From Punica granatum (lineage: Eukaryota; Streptophyta; Magnoliopsida; Myrtales; Lythraceae): 64,000 bases of DNA. Below the pieces are notes generated by a model. The model saw only the letters and a program-made list of their open reading frames with translations. It made no database searches and was not told where the DNA came from. Positions 48,808 to 60,010 of the stretch are shown here, piece by piece. A program made the position numbers and the translations under genes. The stretch spans positions 28,070,001 to 28,134,000 of the forward strand of contig NC_045131.1 of assembly GCF_007655135.1 (NCBI RefSeq), in the 5' to 3' direction. Position 1 is the stretch's first letter; every line of letters starts with the position of its first letter.

Positions 48808-51345
48808 CTAGAAGCTTCCATTGCCGATGATCCACAACCAATCAAGAGCAACTCGGGAGAATATACCTCCCAGGAGGAACAGCACAAGCAAGTTCCCAAG
48901 CGCATTCTGCTCAGGGCCCTGCAGAAAAAACAGGATGAGCAATACAGTATTAACAACCGAAAAAGCACTGGTTGATCGAACTTCACGGACCTTGTAACCC
49001 TTTGGCGCAACTGTCATGATGCATACAGTGAGATAACCATTTGTTAGTCCCAAGAACGAGACCAGCAGGATCATCCAACCTTGATCACCATATTTAGCTG
49101 TGAAGTACAACGCAGGGATGAGAAGGAACCTGCTCAGGATAGCATCATGATGCCCTTCCGGGACTCGAGCTTCAGGCAGCCAGGGGAATGTACCATGATA
49201 TCAGGTCCCACACGTTGAACATTGCAACCAGTACGAGCGCATACCTGAAAAGATCCACCACATTGGCAGGACTTTGAGCAACTTTTTGAATTTTTCACCA
49301 ACTAGATCAATTTCATATGCTGCATGCTTTTGAAGTACAACTTTCCATTTTATTGCGGGGCAAAAAGAATGCGAAATTCCCTTTTTCTGCAGCTTCTCTG
49401 GAAAGACTATCGAGTTTCGATGCTTTTCATCGTAAGAAAATCTTTCCCAGTTCAATCAGATAACTTGTTTATCCTTATTCTCTGTTTCAGTAGAAAAGGG
49501 AAGCAAACGGAACAGATTTCTTAGCAATTAGAATCATCAATATTACATACCATGTTCCCAATTTATGCTTTCCAGTATTCTCGTACAAGAATCCCGGGAA
49601 TATTGACAGTGTCAGAACATATATGAGGTACAGGTCAACAGCATAATCTATATTCTCGTGCAAGAGTTGCTTGGTGCTCAGCCGTCCTTGCACCCTGGCT
49701 TCAAATGAAATTTCAAAATTTATATCAAGAAATTCATAAGTACAAATACGAAGAACATAAACATAGTGTTCGATTTTAGAAACGATTGGCAACATCTTAC
49801 TTGATTTGCTTGAATTCCAGCAGCAGCAAGATCAGCATTGACAGTCTTTGATCCCTCAGAAACTGCCTTCGAGTGGTAGTACTTGACTATCGGAAGCTTT
49901 GGGAGCACAATTGCATAGAGGAGAATGCAGAGGAGCTCAAGGAACGTGGAGATTGCAAGGAAGAGCACTGCAGAAAAAAAAATGTATATATAATATATCA
50001 TTCAGCTTCTTAACTTCTTGAAATCAGAAATAGAATGAATATTTCTTTGATTTCCAAGAAAAAAAAATGTTCTAATGAAGCAGTTCCGTGAAATCAAGAA
50101 AATTGTTGCTATTACATCGCCCCCTTACGAAGACCACCACTGGCATTCTCAAAAGCTGCTTTAGCAATAAGCCTTAGACCAGATGTTACGGTTCCAGATG
50201 CAGCCAATCCCACAAAAAACGACTACATAAAAGTTTGTATTTTGCCTCTGAGTTTCAGATAAAAAAGCCGAAGAAAGCAAAACTAAGAATGTGGAAAATT
50301 ATGGTTGAAGAGATCAATAAAATTGAAATAACCTGCATGAATTCAGGAAACATGAAAGAAAGATCGCCCACCATTCCACCCAGAACAAGAGCATCGGCCA
50401 CTCCAAAACTAGCCACAAGGGCGCATATTCCAATATATGGTCCAATCCCTCCTTTGCCGGAAGTAGCTAAGTCCAACTGTCGCATGAGAAGTTAGGTAGA
50501 ATTCGTCTAAAGTTGATCAGCTAGGAGATAGCATGATTAGCAAAATCTGTCCTTTTGTACTTACAACTATGAGGAAGAAGGTGCCGAGACAGAAAAGGAT
50601 GAAACCGGCTAAGTTCCTTTTCCGGGTATCGACCTTCGCTTCATTGTATGCGAGAATGGCTACGGTTCCAACCACAAAGGGCTGGTAGAGGAGCGTGAGA
50701 ACTCTTGAAGGATGGTATTTCTATGAAAAATTGGAAAAGGGGATTCTCGCCAAATCAGCATATCAAGAAGTCCTATTCAATGATGCTTCCCCAAATTCAT
50801 ATTCGCTTGCTCCAACGAGACCATTCAATCCAAAAAAATCAAACTTAAACAATTCCTTTATGATCATGACACACAACCTCGGTACCTAAACAAGAAGCAG
50901 AACTAAGACAATTTTGATCCTCTAAGAAGATCAATGGACACCAAACAAGCTGAATAACAGAATAAAAAGGTCATACAGACCATAATTGCCAAGTTCATTA
51001 TTTTTTCCCCCTTACCGGAAACAGGTCGTAATAGTAATCTTCAATAGACACGACGCTGTTCCAAGCGACAAGAGATCCAAGTCCCTGAATCCAACAAACC
51101 ATCGTGGCCTTGAATTTCCCCTGACCTATCAATATCATCAAAACAAAGTAATGAAAACCAATTAAACGTGTCCCTTAACACAAACAAGTTACAACTCTCG
51201 GGTTCTAACAACATCGAACTAAACTGATCCAATGCTGTTACAATATAAATCTCAAACAATTATTACAAATACAAACAACTCTCAGCTAATGACAATCAAC
51301 CAAGTAGCTCAAACCTTGTCGGGTGCCCACCTCCACCATCATACC
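48808..51345 (-). pseudogene. ENT3-like nucleoside transporter pseudogene
   Basis: All nine exons of the neighbouring ENT gene are recognisable in order: exon 9 at 48918-48808, 8 at 49244-48991, 7 at 49694-49551, 6 at 49967-49801, 5 from 50222, 4 at 50476-50333, 3 at 50720-50565, 2 at 51120-51016, 1 near 51310-51345. Exons 2, 3, 4, 6 and 9 keep the exact lengths of the intact copy. Exon 8 is 5 nt short (a 4-nt and a 1-nt deletion), exon 7 is 11 nt short, exon 5 has lost its splice donor (GTATGT is now TGTAAT), and exon 1 has lost both frame and donor. A functional transporter is not possible. The 3' flank (48620-48807) is also duplicated. Confidence 0.88.
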
Positions 51346-51441
51346 CCATTGCTTGCTCCCTGAGAAATGTTGAAACTTTAACTCAACCAGGTGAAGATAT
51401 AAACTTATATTTGGAATAACAGCAGAATGTACGGAAGAATA

Positions 51442-51626
51442 TGTTGGGCCGGTTTCTCTCCTATATGGAGAATGGTGAGTGCGGGTGTTGGAAGTAATCC
51501 CACATGGAAAAGTTGAGAGGAAATCCATAGGTTTATAAGAGATAATGGTCTAGCAACCCATTGGCTTAAGCTTTTGGGTTACGGATGGGCCCGAGTCCAA
51601 AGTAGACCTGTGGATTTTTTCCAACA
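51442..51626 (+). repeat. Outer (TRIM-type) 5' LTR
   Basis: TGTTGGGCCGGTTTCTCTCC ... TCCAACA, 185 bp, followed at once by AGTGGTATCAGAGACTCG (initiator-Met primer-binding site). It differs from the 3' copy only at a G/A and a C/T; the C/T lies 5 bp from the end, next to the proposed crossover. Confidence 0.9.
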
Positions 51627-51679
51627 AGTGGTATCAGAGACTCGGGTTAGAGAAGTTTGAGTTTTTCGGTGTTTTCGAG

Positions 51680-54600
51680 ATGGAGGAATCTACAGGATCT
51701 ATGTTCAAGTTGAATGCAACCAACTACTCTATATGGAACTCTCGGATGGAGGATCTTCTATTTTGCAGGGATTTGTACGATCCCATTGAAGGGGATTCCG
51801 CGAAACCCAAAGATAAGGATGACAAGGCTTGGGAACGCACAAATCGGAAGACTATTGGTTTGATTCGGCAGTGGATAGACAATAGTATTTATCATCATGT
51901 TGCTCAGGAGACAAATGCAAAAGCTTTGTGGGATAAATTGACAAATCTCTATGCGAGGAAGACACCGCAAAATAAGGCATTCCTCGTGAAGAAGCTGGTT
52001 CATCTTCGTTTTCAGGATGGAGGTGATATGGCTGCGCACATGAGTAATTTCCAGGATATTATTAACCAGTTGACGAACCTGGAGATAATATTACCCGATG
52101 AGTTGCAGGCTTGTCTACTTTTAGGGACTCTACCGGATAATTGGGACACACTCGTGGTTGCATTAAGCAATTCTGCGCCAAACGGGAAGCTATCGTTGGC
52201 CACGGTGACAGACAGTTTATTTAATGAGGAGACTAGAAGGAAAGGCTCGGGGATTTCCATTCAGTCTGAAGCTTTGGTTACTGAACAACGGGGGAGAAGT
52301 CAAAGCAGAAATTTCTCTTCCAAGCATAGTAACTCACGTGGCAAATCGAGGGGTAGATCAAAGTCGAAGACGAGGAAAGTGGTCACTTGCTATCACTGTG
52401 GAAAGGAGGGACACTACAAAAGGGAGTGTAGAGCTCTGAAAAAAATCAGAATGGCAACGGTGAGAACAAGAAAGAAGAAGGCACTACAGCAGTGGCATCT
52501 GATGGAGAGACCTACATCATTTGTGATGAAGCCTATGTGAATTTCACATGTCAGGACTCTACCTGGGTTGCAGATACAGGTGCCTCGTTTCATGTCACTC
52601 CTCATCGGGATTTCTTCTCATCTTACACTACCGGGGACTATGGTTATGTGAGAATGGGGAATGGACAGTCATGCAAGATTGTCGGTACTGGTGATGTCTG
52701 TCTAGAGACCGAGCTTGGCTGCAAGTTGCTTCTGAAGAAGGTGAGGCATGTTTCCAGAAATTCGCCTTAACCTAATCTCGACGGGTCAGCTTGATGATGA
52801 AGGCTACAGTAACGAATTTAGTAATGGGAGATGGAAGCTCTCCAAGGGTTTGTTGATTGTGGCACGGGGTCAGAAGACCGACACTCTCTACAGGCTGCGT
52901 GCCAAACACAATTCCGGTCAGGTTAATGTTGCTGAGGATTATCCTATCGAGCTATGGCATAGGAGACTTGGGCATATCAGCGAGAAAGGTATTCAAATTC
53001 TTGCTAGAAAGCAATCTTTGCCCGTTAAAGGTATGCACTTGAGCACTTGTGATCACTGTTTAGCCGGTAAGCAGAGGAGAGTTTCTTTTGTTAGAAGTCG
53101 TCCCTCTAGATGCGATCATATACTTGACCTTGTGCATACTGATGTTTGTTTCATGTCGGATAGATCTCTTGGTGGTGCTCTCTATTTTGTGACCTTTATA
53201 GATGATCACACCAAGAAGGTTTGGGCTTACCCTATGAGAACTAAAGATCAGGTGACTGAGATTTTCAAGAACTTCCATGTAGCAGTGGAAAGAGAAACGG
53301 GCATGAAACTGAAATGTGTCAGAGCTGATAATGGTGGTGAGTATAGGGGTCCTTTCGAGAACTATTGCAGGACTCACGGTATCAAACTTGAGAAGACGGT
53401 ACCGAAGACACCACAGCAGAACGGGCTTGCAGAGAGAATGAACCGCACAATTGTTGAGAGAGTTCGTTGTATGCTTTCTCAGGCGAAACTATCTAAGCCT
53501 TTCTGGGGCGAGGCAATGAGGTCAGCGGTTGATCTTATTAATCTTACACCGTCAGTTGCACTTGATGGAGATGTACCCCAGCAGGTGTAGACCGGCAAGA
53601 AAGTATCATACAAGCATCTCAGAGTCTTCGGGTGCAGGGCATCTGTTCACATTCCTCGAGATGAAAGATCAAAACTTGATGCCAAGGCAAAACAGTGCAT
53701 CTTCTTGGGTTATGCACATGAAGAGTTCGGGTACAGGCTTTGGGACCCTGATAGCAAGAAGATCATCAGGAGCAGGGATGTTGTCTTCTTTGAGGACCAG
53801 ACAATCGAGAATTTGCAAAAGTTAGAGAAGGCCAAAGTAGGCAATCCTCACGAGATCTCTATTCCTGTACCGGTTGATGTAGAACATCCAGTGGAAGAGG
53901 TACCTGGTGAGTATGAAGAAACCACGACTGGGGGTGAGATTCCTCAGGTAGATGATGATGTGACTACGGATGATACAGGCTCGCGGTTACAGTTAGAGCC
54001 TGCAAATCTACCTAGACAATCTGATAGAATAAGACGACCATCTACAAGATATCCGCCTCATGAGTATGTGCTACTGACTGACGGGGGAGAACCTGAGTGC
54101 TATGATGAAGCTGTGGCACATGAGCACAAGGAGCACTGGTTGAAGGCGATGAATGAGGAGATGAACTCCTTGTCTGAAAATCACACGTATGACCTAGTGA
54201 AGCTACCGCAAGGTAAGAGAGCATTGAAGAACAAATGGGTCTACAGGTTGAAGACAGAGAACTCGCGACCTCGATACAAAGCTCGGCTGGTAGTGAAAGA
54301 TTTCAACCAGAAGAAAGGAGTTGATTTCGAGGAGATCTTCTCGCCCGTTGTCAAGATGTCATCGATCCGAGTTGTTCTCGCACTGGCAGCTAGTCTGAAC
54401 TTGGAGATCGAGCAGCTCGATGTAAAAACAGCTTTCCTGCATGGTGACTTGGAGGAAGAAATATATATGGAGCAGCCTGAAGGATTCCGAGTTAAAGGTA
54501 AGGAGCATTTGGTGTGCAGGCTGAGAAAGAGCTTGTATGGGCTTAAGCAAGCACCTCGGCAGTGGTACAAAAAGTTTGACTCTTTCATGTTGAGCCATGG

Positions 54601-55648
54601 CTACACACGGGCAACTTCAAATCATTGTGTGTTCGTGAAACAATTCTCGGATGGTGATTTTATCATTTTACTGTTATATGTGGATGATATGTTGCTTGTC
54701 GGTCATGATATGAGCAAGATTGCAGAGTTGAAGAAAGAGCTCAGCAAGTCCTTTGCCATGAAGGATTTGGGACCGGCAAAGCAGATCCTTGGGATGCATA
54801 TTTCTCGTGACAGATCAAGTGAAAAACTTTGGCTTTCTCAAGAGAAGTACATCGAGAAGATTTTGGATCGGTTCAACATGGGTAATGCTAAACCAGTTTC
54901 ATCACCACTTGCTTCTCATTTCAAACTTAGCTCGAAGCAATGTCCTACAAGTGAGAAGGAGAAAGAAGAGATGAAGAAAGTTCCTTACTCATCAGCTGTA
55001 GGAAGTTTGATGTATGCCATGGTCTGTACAAGACCAGATATCGCTCATTCTGTTGGTGTGGTTAGTCGTTTTCTCTCCAATCCGGGGAAAGAGCATTGGA
55101 ATGCAGTTAAGTGGATTCTGAGGTATCTCAGAGGAACATCCAAGGTGTGTTTACACTTTGGTACTGGTAAGCCGGAGTTAGTGGGCTATACGGATGCGGA
55201 TATGGCAGGAGATATTGATTCCCGGAAATCCACTTCGGGATACTTGATGACTTTTGCAGGGGGAGCTATCTCATGGCAGTCAAGGCTTCAAAAGTGCATC
55301 GCTTTGTCTACAACGGAAGCCGAATACATTGCGGTGACCGAAGGTTGCAAGGAGATGTTGTGGTTGCAAAAGTTTTTGCAGGAGTTGAGCTTGAAGCAAG
55401 AAAGGTATGTTCTACACTGTGATAGTCAAAGCGCCATTCATCTTTGCAAGAATCCCACTTTCCATTCGAGGTCGAAGCATATCGATATCAAGCTTCATTG
55501 GATTAGAGATGTGTTGGAGTCCAAACTGGTGAAGCTAGACAAAGTGCACACCGATGAGAATGGAGCTGATATGATGACAAAACCTCTCGCTAGGGAGAAA
55601 CTTCATGTTTGCCGAAGTATAGCCGGTATGCTTGAAGCCTCCAAATAG
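51680..55648 (+). pseudogene. Ty1/copia gag-pol polyprotein (Tork/Tnt1-like), disabled
   Basis: Starts at ATG 51680. Domain order: Gag (FKLNATNYSIWNSRMEDLL), CCHC zinc knuckle (CYHCGKEGHYKREC), protease (DTGAS near 52576), integrase zinc region (HRRLGHIS) and core (ADNGGEY, PQQNGLAERMNR), reverse transcriptase (KTAFLHGDL, YVDDMLLVG) and RNase H (STTEAEYIAVTEG), ending TAG at 55646-55648. This is the copia order (integrase before reverse transcriptase). Three lesions were seen: a frame change at an A-run near 52440, a second near 52750, and an in-frame TAG at 53588-53590 in the integrase region. The RT-RNase H part (53705-55648) is intact. It is a plant endogenous retrotransposon, not expected to move on its own. 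Confidence 0.9.
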
Positions 55649-55663
55649 TCGGGAGGGGGAGTT

Positions 55664-56356
55664 TGTTGGGTATCCCTCCAATTTGGAGGAAGTTGGGCTC
55701 AAATTGTATGGGCTTTTATCGGGCTTTAATAGGCCCAAGAACCCATTTTTGTTAGGGTTAATATTTCAGCAAACTAGCTGAGGAATAAATAGCAGCAGAA
55801 CAGCTGCAGATCAGTGTAGGTGCTGCAGCAGCAGCAGAAGCAGCAGATCAGCAGAAGCAGCAACAAAAGAACAGAGCAAAATCGGATAAACAGGGGCAGC
55901 GCGCAGCTGGAGATCAAACCTCGATCGGGACATCAAACGAACTCCGATTGGGACGAAATTTTGACAGCAGCTTCACAACACGTGGGGCTAACTTCTGAAC
56001 GGTCAGAATTTCTATTCGAGCTCTGTAGGTGCTGTTTCAGCTGATTTGTGAACCACCCGGTGTGGGTGACGAATTTAGTATTTGGGTGATCCAAGAGAGT
56101 GTTTCTCTTGAGTTTGGTGATCCAAGGGTTTACCCTTGATGAAAGACATTGTATAACCTTCATTCATAGTGGATCGTTGATTCGGAGTTGGTCCCGTGGT
56201 TTTTCCCCACATCGGGGTTTTCCATGTAAAATTATTGGTGTTCTTTTACTTTACTGCTAGTTGGTTGATTTGATTAGTTCCTATCTCGATTACACTAGAA
56301 GGGGAGGAAGATTAATCGCTGCGTTATTGTTTGGTTGAGTACATCCCTTCCCAACA
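55664..56356 (+). repeat. Inner copia LTR (693 bp), unpaired
   Basis: It begins TGTTGGGTATCCCTCC right after the gag-pol purine tract and ends CCCTTCCCAACA right before AGTGGTATCAGAGCCC, so it has the context of a 3' LTR on its left and of a 5' LTR on its right. No second copy is in the window. It contains a GCAGCA-rich tract at about 55815-55862. It shares no clear similarity with the 185-bp outer LTRs beyond the termini. Confidence 0.85.
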
Positions 56357-56537
56357 AGTGGTATCAGAGCCCAAGGTAACGATCTTGGGGAAGTGCACAC
56401 GCTATGCGTGGAAACCCACACCACGTCAAGGCTCGAGTGTGGAACTCGTGGCTAGTGATGGGCCTAACAATTGGTATCCGAGTCCGGAAGTGAAAGCCCG
56501 GCTCGAAGTCCTCCATATAGTCGAGAAGGGGGGGAAT
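56357..56537 (+). mobile_element. TRIM interior (primer-binding site to purine tract)
   Basis: The 181-bp segment starts AGTGGTATCAGAGCCCAAGG and ends GAGAAGGGGGGGAAT. Together with one outer LTR on each side it would make a non-coding element of about 550 bp, a typical TRIM size. No ORF of interest. Confidence 0.7.
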
Positions 56538-56722
56538 TGTTGGGCCGGTTTCTCTCCTATATGGAGAATGGTGAGTGCGGGTGTTGGAAGTAATCCCACA
56601 TGGAAAAGTTGAGAGGAAATCCATAGGTTTATAAGAGATAATGGTCTAGCAACCCATTGGCTTAAGCTTTTGGGTTACGGATGGGCCCGAATCCAAAGTA
56701 GACCTGTGGATTTTTTCTAACA
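56538..56722 (+). repeat. Outer (TRIM-type) 3' LTR
   Basis: 185 bp, TGTTGGGCCGG ... TTCTAACA, preceded by a G-rich purine tract and followed by GAATA, the target duplication. Confidence 0.9.
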
Positions 56723-56727
56723 GAATA

Positions 56728-57000
56728 TACTCACAGAAGTGGAGAAGACGATGAAGAATGTAGAGAAAAAGAAGACTCTGATTTGGAAGAGGGAAAATGA
56801 GATTGGAGCTGATTGGGATTCGGCATGATGTTTGAATATCATTCGAGATCTTGACAAAAGGTGTGTGCCTGTGTCTCTGCAGCAACTAAGCTTGGGAAGG
56901 AAGCCCATAGGGGAGTGGCCACTCTGCTGGGGAAGGCATCTTTTTCTTGTTGGATGAGAAAAGAAACGACATAGTCGACTGCATCCAGGCATTTTGCACG
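56728..57000 (-). other. Displaced 5' flank of the ENT pseudogene
   Basis: Similar to the upstream region of the intact ENT gene: GGCATGATGTTTGAATATC here, GGCATGAGATTTGAATATC at about 38513, followed by GAGATCTTGACAAAAGG and GAGACCTTTTAAAAGG. The composite element thus separated the dead ENT exon 1 from its own 5' flank. Confidence 0.55.
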
Positions 57001-57162
57001 GATTTTCAAATTTAATAAATATGAAAATATCCTAATAATTTATTAACGTAATTGCAAATATCTTAGTTTATATCCTTTCATAAAATCTCTTGAGAACCTT
57101 GCTCTAATGCCCATAATTTCGGATTGCAGGAATATACTTCGGTGCTTCGCTAACTCCTGATA

Positions 57163-57321
57163 CACACATACCGGGAGGCTAATGCAGTTGCTCGCTACCT
57201 TGCTAAACTAGCTAGGGATGACTATTACCCTAATCAGACTGTTATGTATTTTGATACACCTCCTCAAGGTGTATCAGCCATACCCTTCTCTGATTTTTGG
57301 GAATTCATAATAACTGCCTAG
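57163..57321 (+). pseudogene. LINE-type RNase H C-terminal remnant
   Basis: 53 codons open to TAG 57319-57321. The peptide HTYREANAVARYLAKLAR is the last catalytic block of LINE-associated RNase H domains (REGN-AAD-LAK pattern), and the trailing SDFWEFI is typical of their C-termini. The last catalytic Asp position reads Val/Ala here. Upstream domains are absent. Confidence 0.6.
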
Positions 57322-57368
57322 TTTGTAAGGACCGTTCCTTGGTCGAATATGGTTGATTATAAATATAA

Positions 57369-58340
57369 CTAGCCATCCCACCTGTGCTTTGCGCGCGGAT
57401 TATCACTTGTGAAAAATAATATCTTTAAAAATATTAATTAGTTTAAACTTGTAGAATTTAGTTTTTGATAATTTACAAGTTGATGATTAAATGAAATGAT
57501 TAAAGTTATTTTAAAGAAATTAAGGTAGTTAAAATTACATATATAAATTTATCCTATGCATTATGTGATTCACTTAATATTTTTACTACTGCATTATGTT
57601 TTGAAACCTGCATTTATACTCTTATGTGTAAATTCTTCTATAACATTTACTTTTTCATCAAATTAATGGTAGTTAGTTAGTGAAGAACTTATGAATTATG
57701 TATAGAATATTAATCATTTTAAAATCTTTATTATTTTTTTTTCAAATATGATTTTTAAATGCAATTTATGATCCGTGAAGCACATAAGTTCTTCGAACAA
57801 TTTATTATTAAGTAAAAGATGTAAAATTATAAAAATTAAGGTATCATCTATAATTTTGATTTATAAGGGAAGCCTTGCTTCTTTCAAGAGGTAACCCTTT
57901 TTTCTTTGTCGGGTCAAAGATGAAAATGGGAGTTTGAACAATTATTATTGATTTTTTTGTTTTAGTTTTGATTTGTAAAGGAAACCTTATTTCTTTTTAA
58001 AAGCGGCCTTTTTTTTTGTGTCTTGGCCAAAGATGGAAATAGGAGTTTGGACAGCTATCATTGAATTTATTCTTTTAGTTTCAATTTGTAAGAGAATTTA
58101 GAGGCTACTTTTTTTTTCTTTTTTTAGTCCAAGATAAAAAATGGGAGTTTGAACAATTATTATTGAATTTATATTTTTTATTTCCTTATTGGTCAAGGTA
58201 TTTCCATAAGTAAATGAAAGGTAACATAATAGTGAGTTGAGAGTTTGACACTTGAAACGATCTTGTTAATTATCTCTCTCCATTTGGAACAACCTCGTTA
58301 ATCCTCACTCTATGTTTTGCAATTATATATTATATATAGA
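57369..58340 (-). mobile_element. Helitron-like element (candidate)
   Basis: On the minus strand the 3' end is GCGCGCAAAGCACAGG, 11 nt, then CTAG before a host T. The proposed 5' end is TCTATATATAATATATAATT at 58340, but its preceding host base is G rather than A. The interior has three related copies of TTTGAACAATTATTATTGA-type sequence with TTTTTCTTT runs, a local tandem repeat at about 57860-58160. Confidence 0.45.
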
Positions 58341-58939
58341 CTTTTACTCTTTCTTACCAAAAAAAAAATCCTCCCATAAAATCTTTCATTGGCGGAGTTT
58401 AAGGATTTCGAAATACAAAGCTATATATTCATATTAGCGTAGTTGAGGCGCAGTGTTCGCCGTATGTGACCATTAATCTTTTCTATCTCTTCTCCGTTAT
58501 TTCAAGATATTGAAGGATATACTTTTGTTAGAATCGTTATTATTCAATGATAGGGACATTACTAACGTGGGTTGGTTCAAGCGGTTCGACGCTTGTTCCC
58601 CTCGATCAAGGTCTTGGGCCCGAGTCTTGGAATAGAGAAAATTCTATGCTATGAGAGTTTTACCCCTTAATAGGTTGATCGGCTCAACTGAATTAGTTGG
58701 CAGCCTATTGGGCTTCCAAATACCAGGGTGCGCAACAAAAAAGAAAAAGATAGTGACATTTCCTCCCAAAAAACGAAAAAGGAAAATGATAGGGACTATA
58801 CCAACTTGCAAAGGCATTCCTTGCTATAGATCATATTCAAGGTCACGCATAAATATGATCATCATCGGCGGAGAATTTGGACTGAAATATAAACCAAGTC
58901 CTATGACTAAAAGAGACTCGGTGTTCTATGAAGAATAAA
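58341..58939. other. Intergenic, no gene seen
   Basis: Contains A-rich runs and a 95-codon open frame (58651-58938) without recognisable domains. Confidence 0.4.
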
Positions 58940-60010
58940 ATTAGGACAAATTACATTTCCCTCCCTTGAGTTTTTTTTCAAATGATACTTAACCCATTCT
59001 TAGAAAAAATTGTCATTCTCCTAGATGATACTTAGCCACATTCTTAAAGTTGACACTCCCCCACATTTGACTATGTTGACTAACATAGTTAAAATATTTC
59101 ATTAACTTTTATAATTATGATTTTTTAAAAAATTTAATAATAATAACACTAATACAAAAAAAAACTGAAAACAGAGAAGTTGTGGATTCCGCCAATTGAA
59201 GAGGTGACTGTCGTCGAGCCCTCAGTGGCCACTGACTAGAGTTAGAATATTTTTAAAATATTCTAGTTAGCTTTTTAGTAATTCAAGAATTTAAGAAATA
59301 AAAATAATATATAATAAATAATAAATAAAAGAAAAAGAAGTCATGTCGGTCATGAGGGGATAATTGTCACTAGTGAGGCCACCAGCACCACCCCATAGTC
59401 GAGAATCTAGAACACTCCTAGGATAATTTGTGTAATATTTTGATTAACTTTTTTAATAATTTCAAGATTTTGAAAAAAGAATCAATATATTCTAAAAGAA
59501 AGAATAATGCATATATACATATAGAAAAATCATGGTGGTTACTTATCAAAAAAAAAAAGAAAAGAAAAGAAAAGAAGAAGTCATAGTGGTCACAAAACCC
59601 TCAACGAGGTTGTAGAGGCCCTGTCAAGGGTCACCATCTCCCTTGGCGAGACCCAAAGATTCCATGTCATATCTACTACTGCTACTACTATTACTACTAC
59701 TATTGTTGTTGTTGTTACTGTTATTATTATCATCATCATCATTTTTTTTTATGGTCGATGGTGTTCGGCGCCGTAACAATCGATCAGTCCACCGGGCGAT
59801 GTATTGTACAGCTTGGGGCCTGCCATAAAACCTCATATGCCGACCTCCGAGAGAATCGAACCCTGGTCCTGGCCTACTGCTTGTTATCAGCTTACCAGCG
59901 GATCCGATCCCTGGTTGATTCATCATCATCATCATTGCTATATAGTAAATGAGAGTCAATTTTTTTCTAAGAATGGGATAAGTGTCATTTGAGAAAACCT
60001 CATTACCACA
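58940..60010. mobile_element. Non-autonomous TIR transposon carrying a SINE
   Basis: Left TCAAATGATACTTAACCCAT / TCTTAGAAAAAATTG (58979-59011) and right TTTTTTCTAAGAATGGGATA / AGTGTCATTTGAG (59960-59993) are inverted complements over about 55 bp. The interior has repeated GTCATGGTGGT- and GAGGC-type blocks, a trinucleotide-repeat tract (59663-59742) and a SINE. There is no transposase. Confidence 0.55.
59743..59920 (-). mobile_element. tRNA-derived SINE inserted in a trinucleotide repeat
   Basis: On the minus strand, a good B box GGTTCGATTCTC follows an A-box-like TGGTAAGCTGATAA by about 35 nt. The unit ends ACCATCGACCATAAAAAAAA. ATGATGATGATGAT lies on both sides, consistent with a target duplication of about 14 bp, though the site is itself a (ATG)n tract. 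Non-coding. Confidence 0.5.

Larger units (their letters stand above)
51437..56727 (+). mobile_element. Composite LTR element: TRIM-type outer LTRs enclosing a copia gag-pol and a second LTR
   Basis: Outer LTRs of 185 bp (51442-51626 and 56538-56722) differ at two positions and are flanked by GAATA on both sides (51437-51441, 56723-56727). Inside, in order: primer-binding site AGTGGTATCAGAG, Tork/Tnt1-like gag-pol (51680-55648), purine tract GGGAGGGGGAG, an unrelated 693-bp LTR (55664-56356), a second primer-binding site, a 180-bp non-coding interior, and purine tract GAGAAGGGGGGG. The pattern fits insertion of a one-LTR copia circle into a TRIM by recombination at CCAACAAGTGGTATCAGAG, which both share. 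The near-identical outer LTRs imply a recent insertion. Confidence 0.85.

Noticed and set aside
53060..53377. Antisense open frames across copia gag-pol
   Set aside because: The plus strand encodes recognisable integrase and RT motifs; the antisense frames have none.
55820..56044. 74-codon frame with Gln-rich start
   Set aside because: It lies within the 693-bp LTR and comes from its GCAGCA repeat.
59643..59828. Poly-leucine open frame
   Set aside because: It is a translation of the CTA/CTG/ATT trinucleotide repeat tract running into the SINE; no gene structure.
59840..59900. tRNA-like A and B boxes, considered as a tRNA gene
   Set aside because: No acceptor stem or anticodon loop can be formed around them; the context is a SINE.
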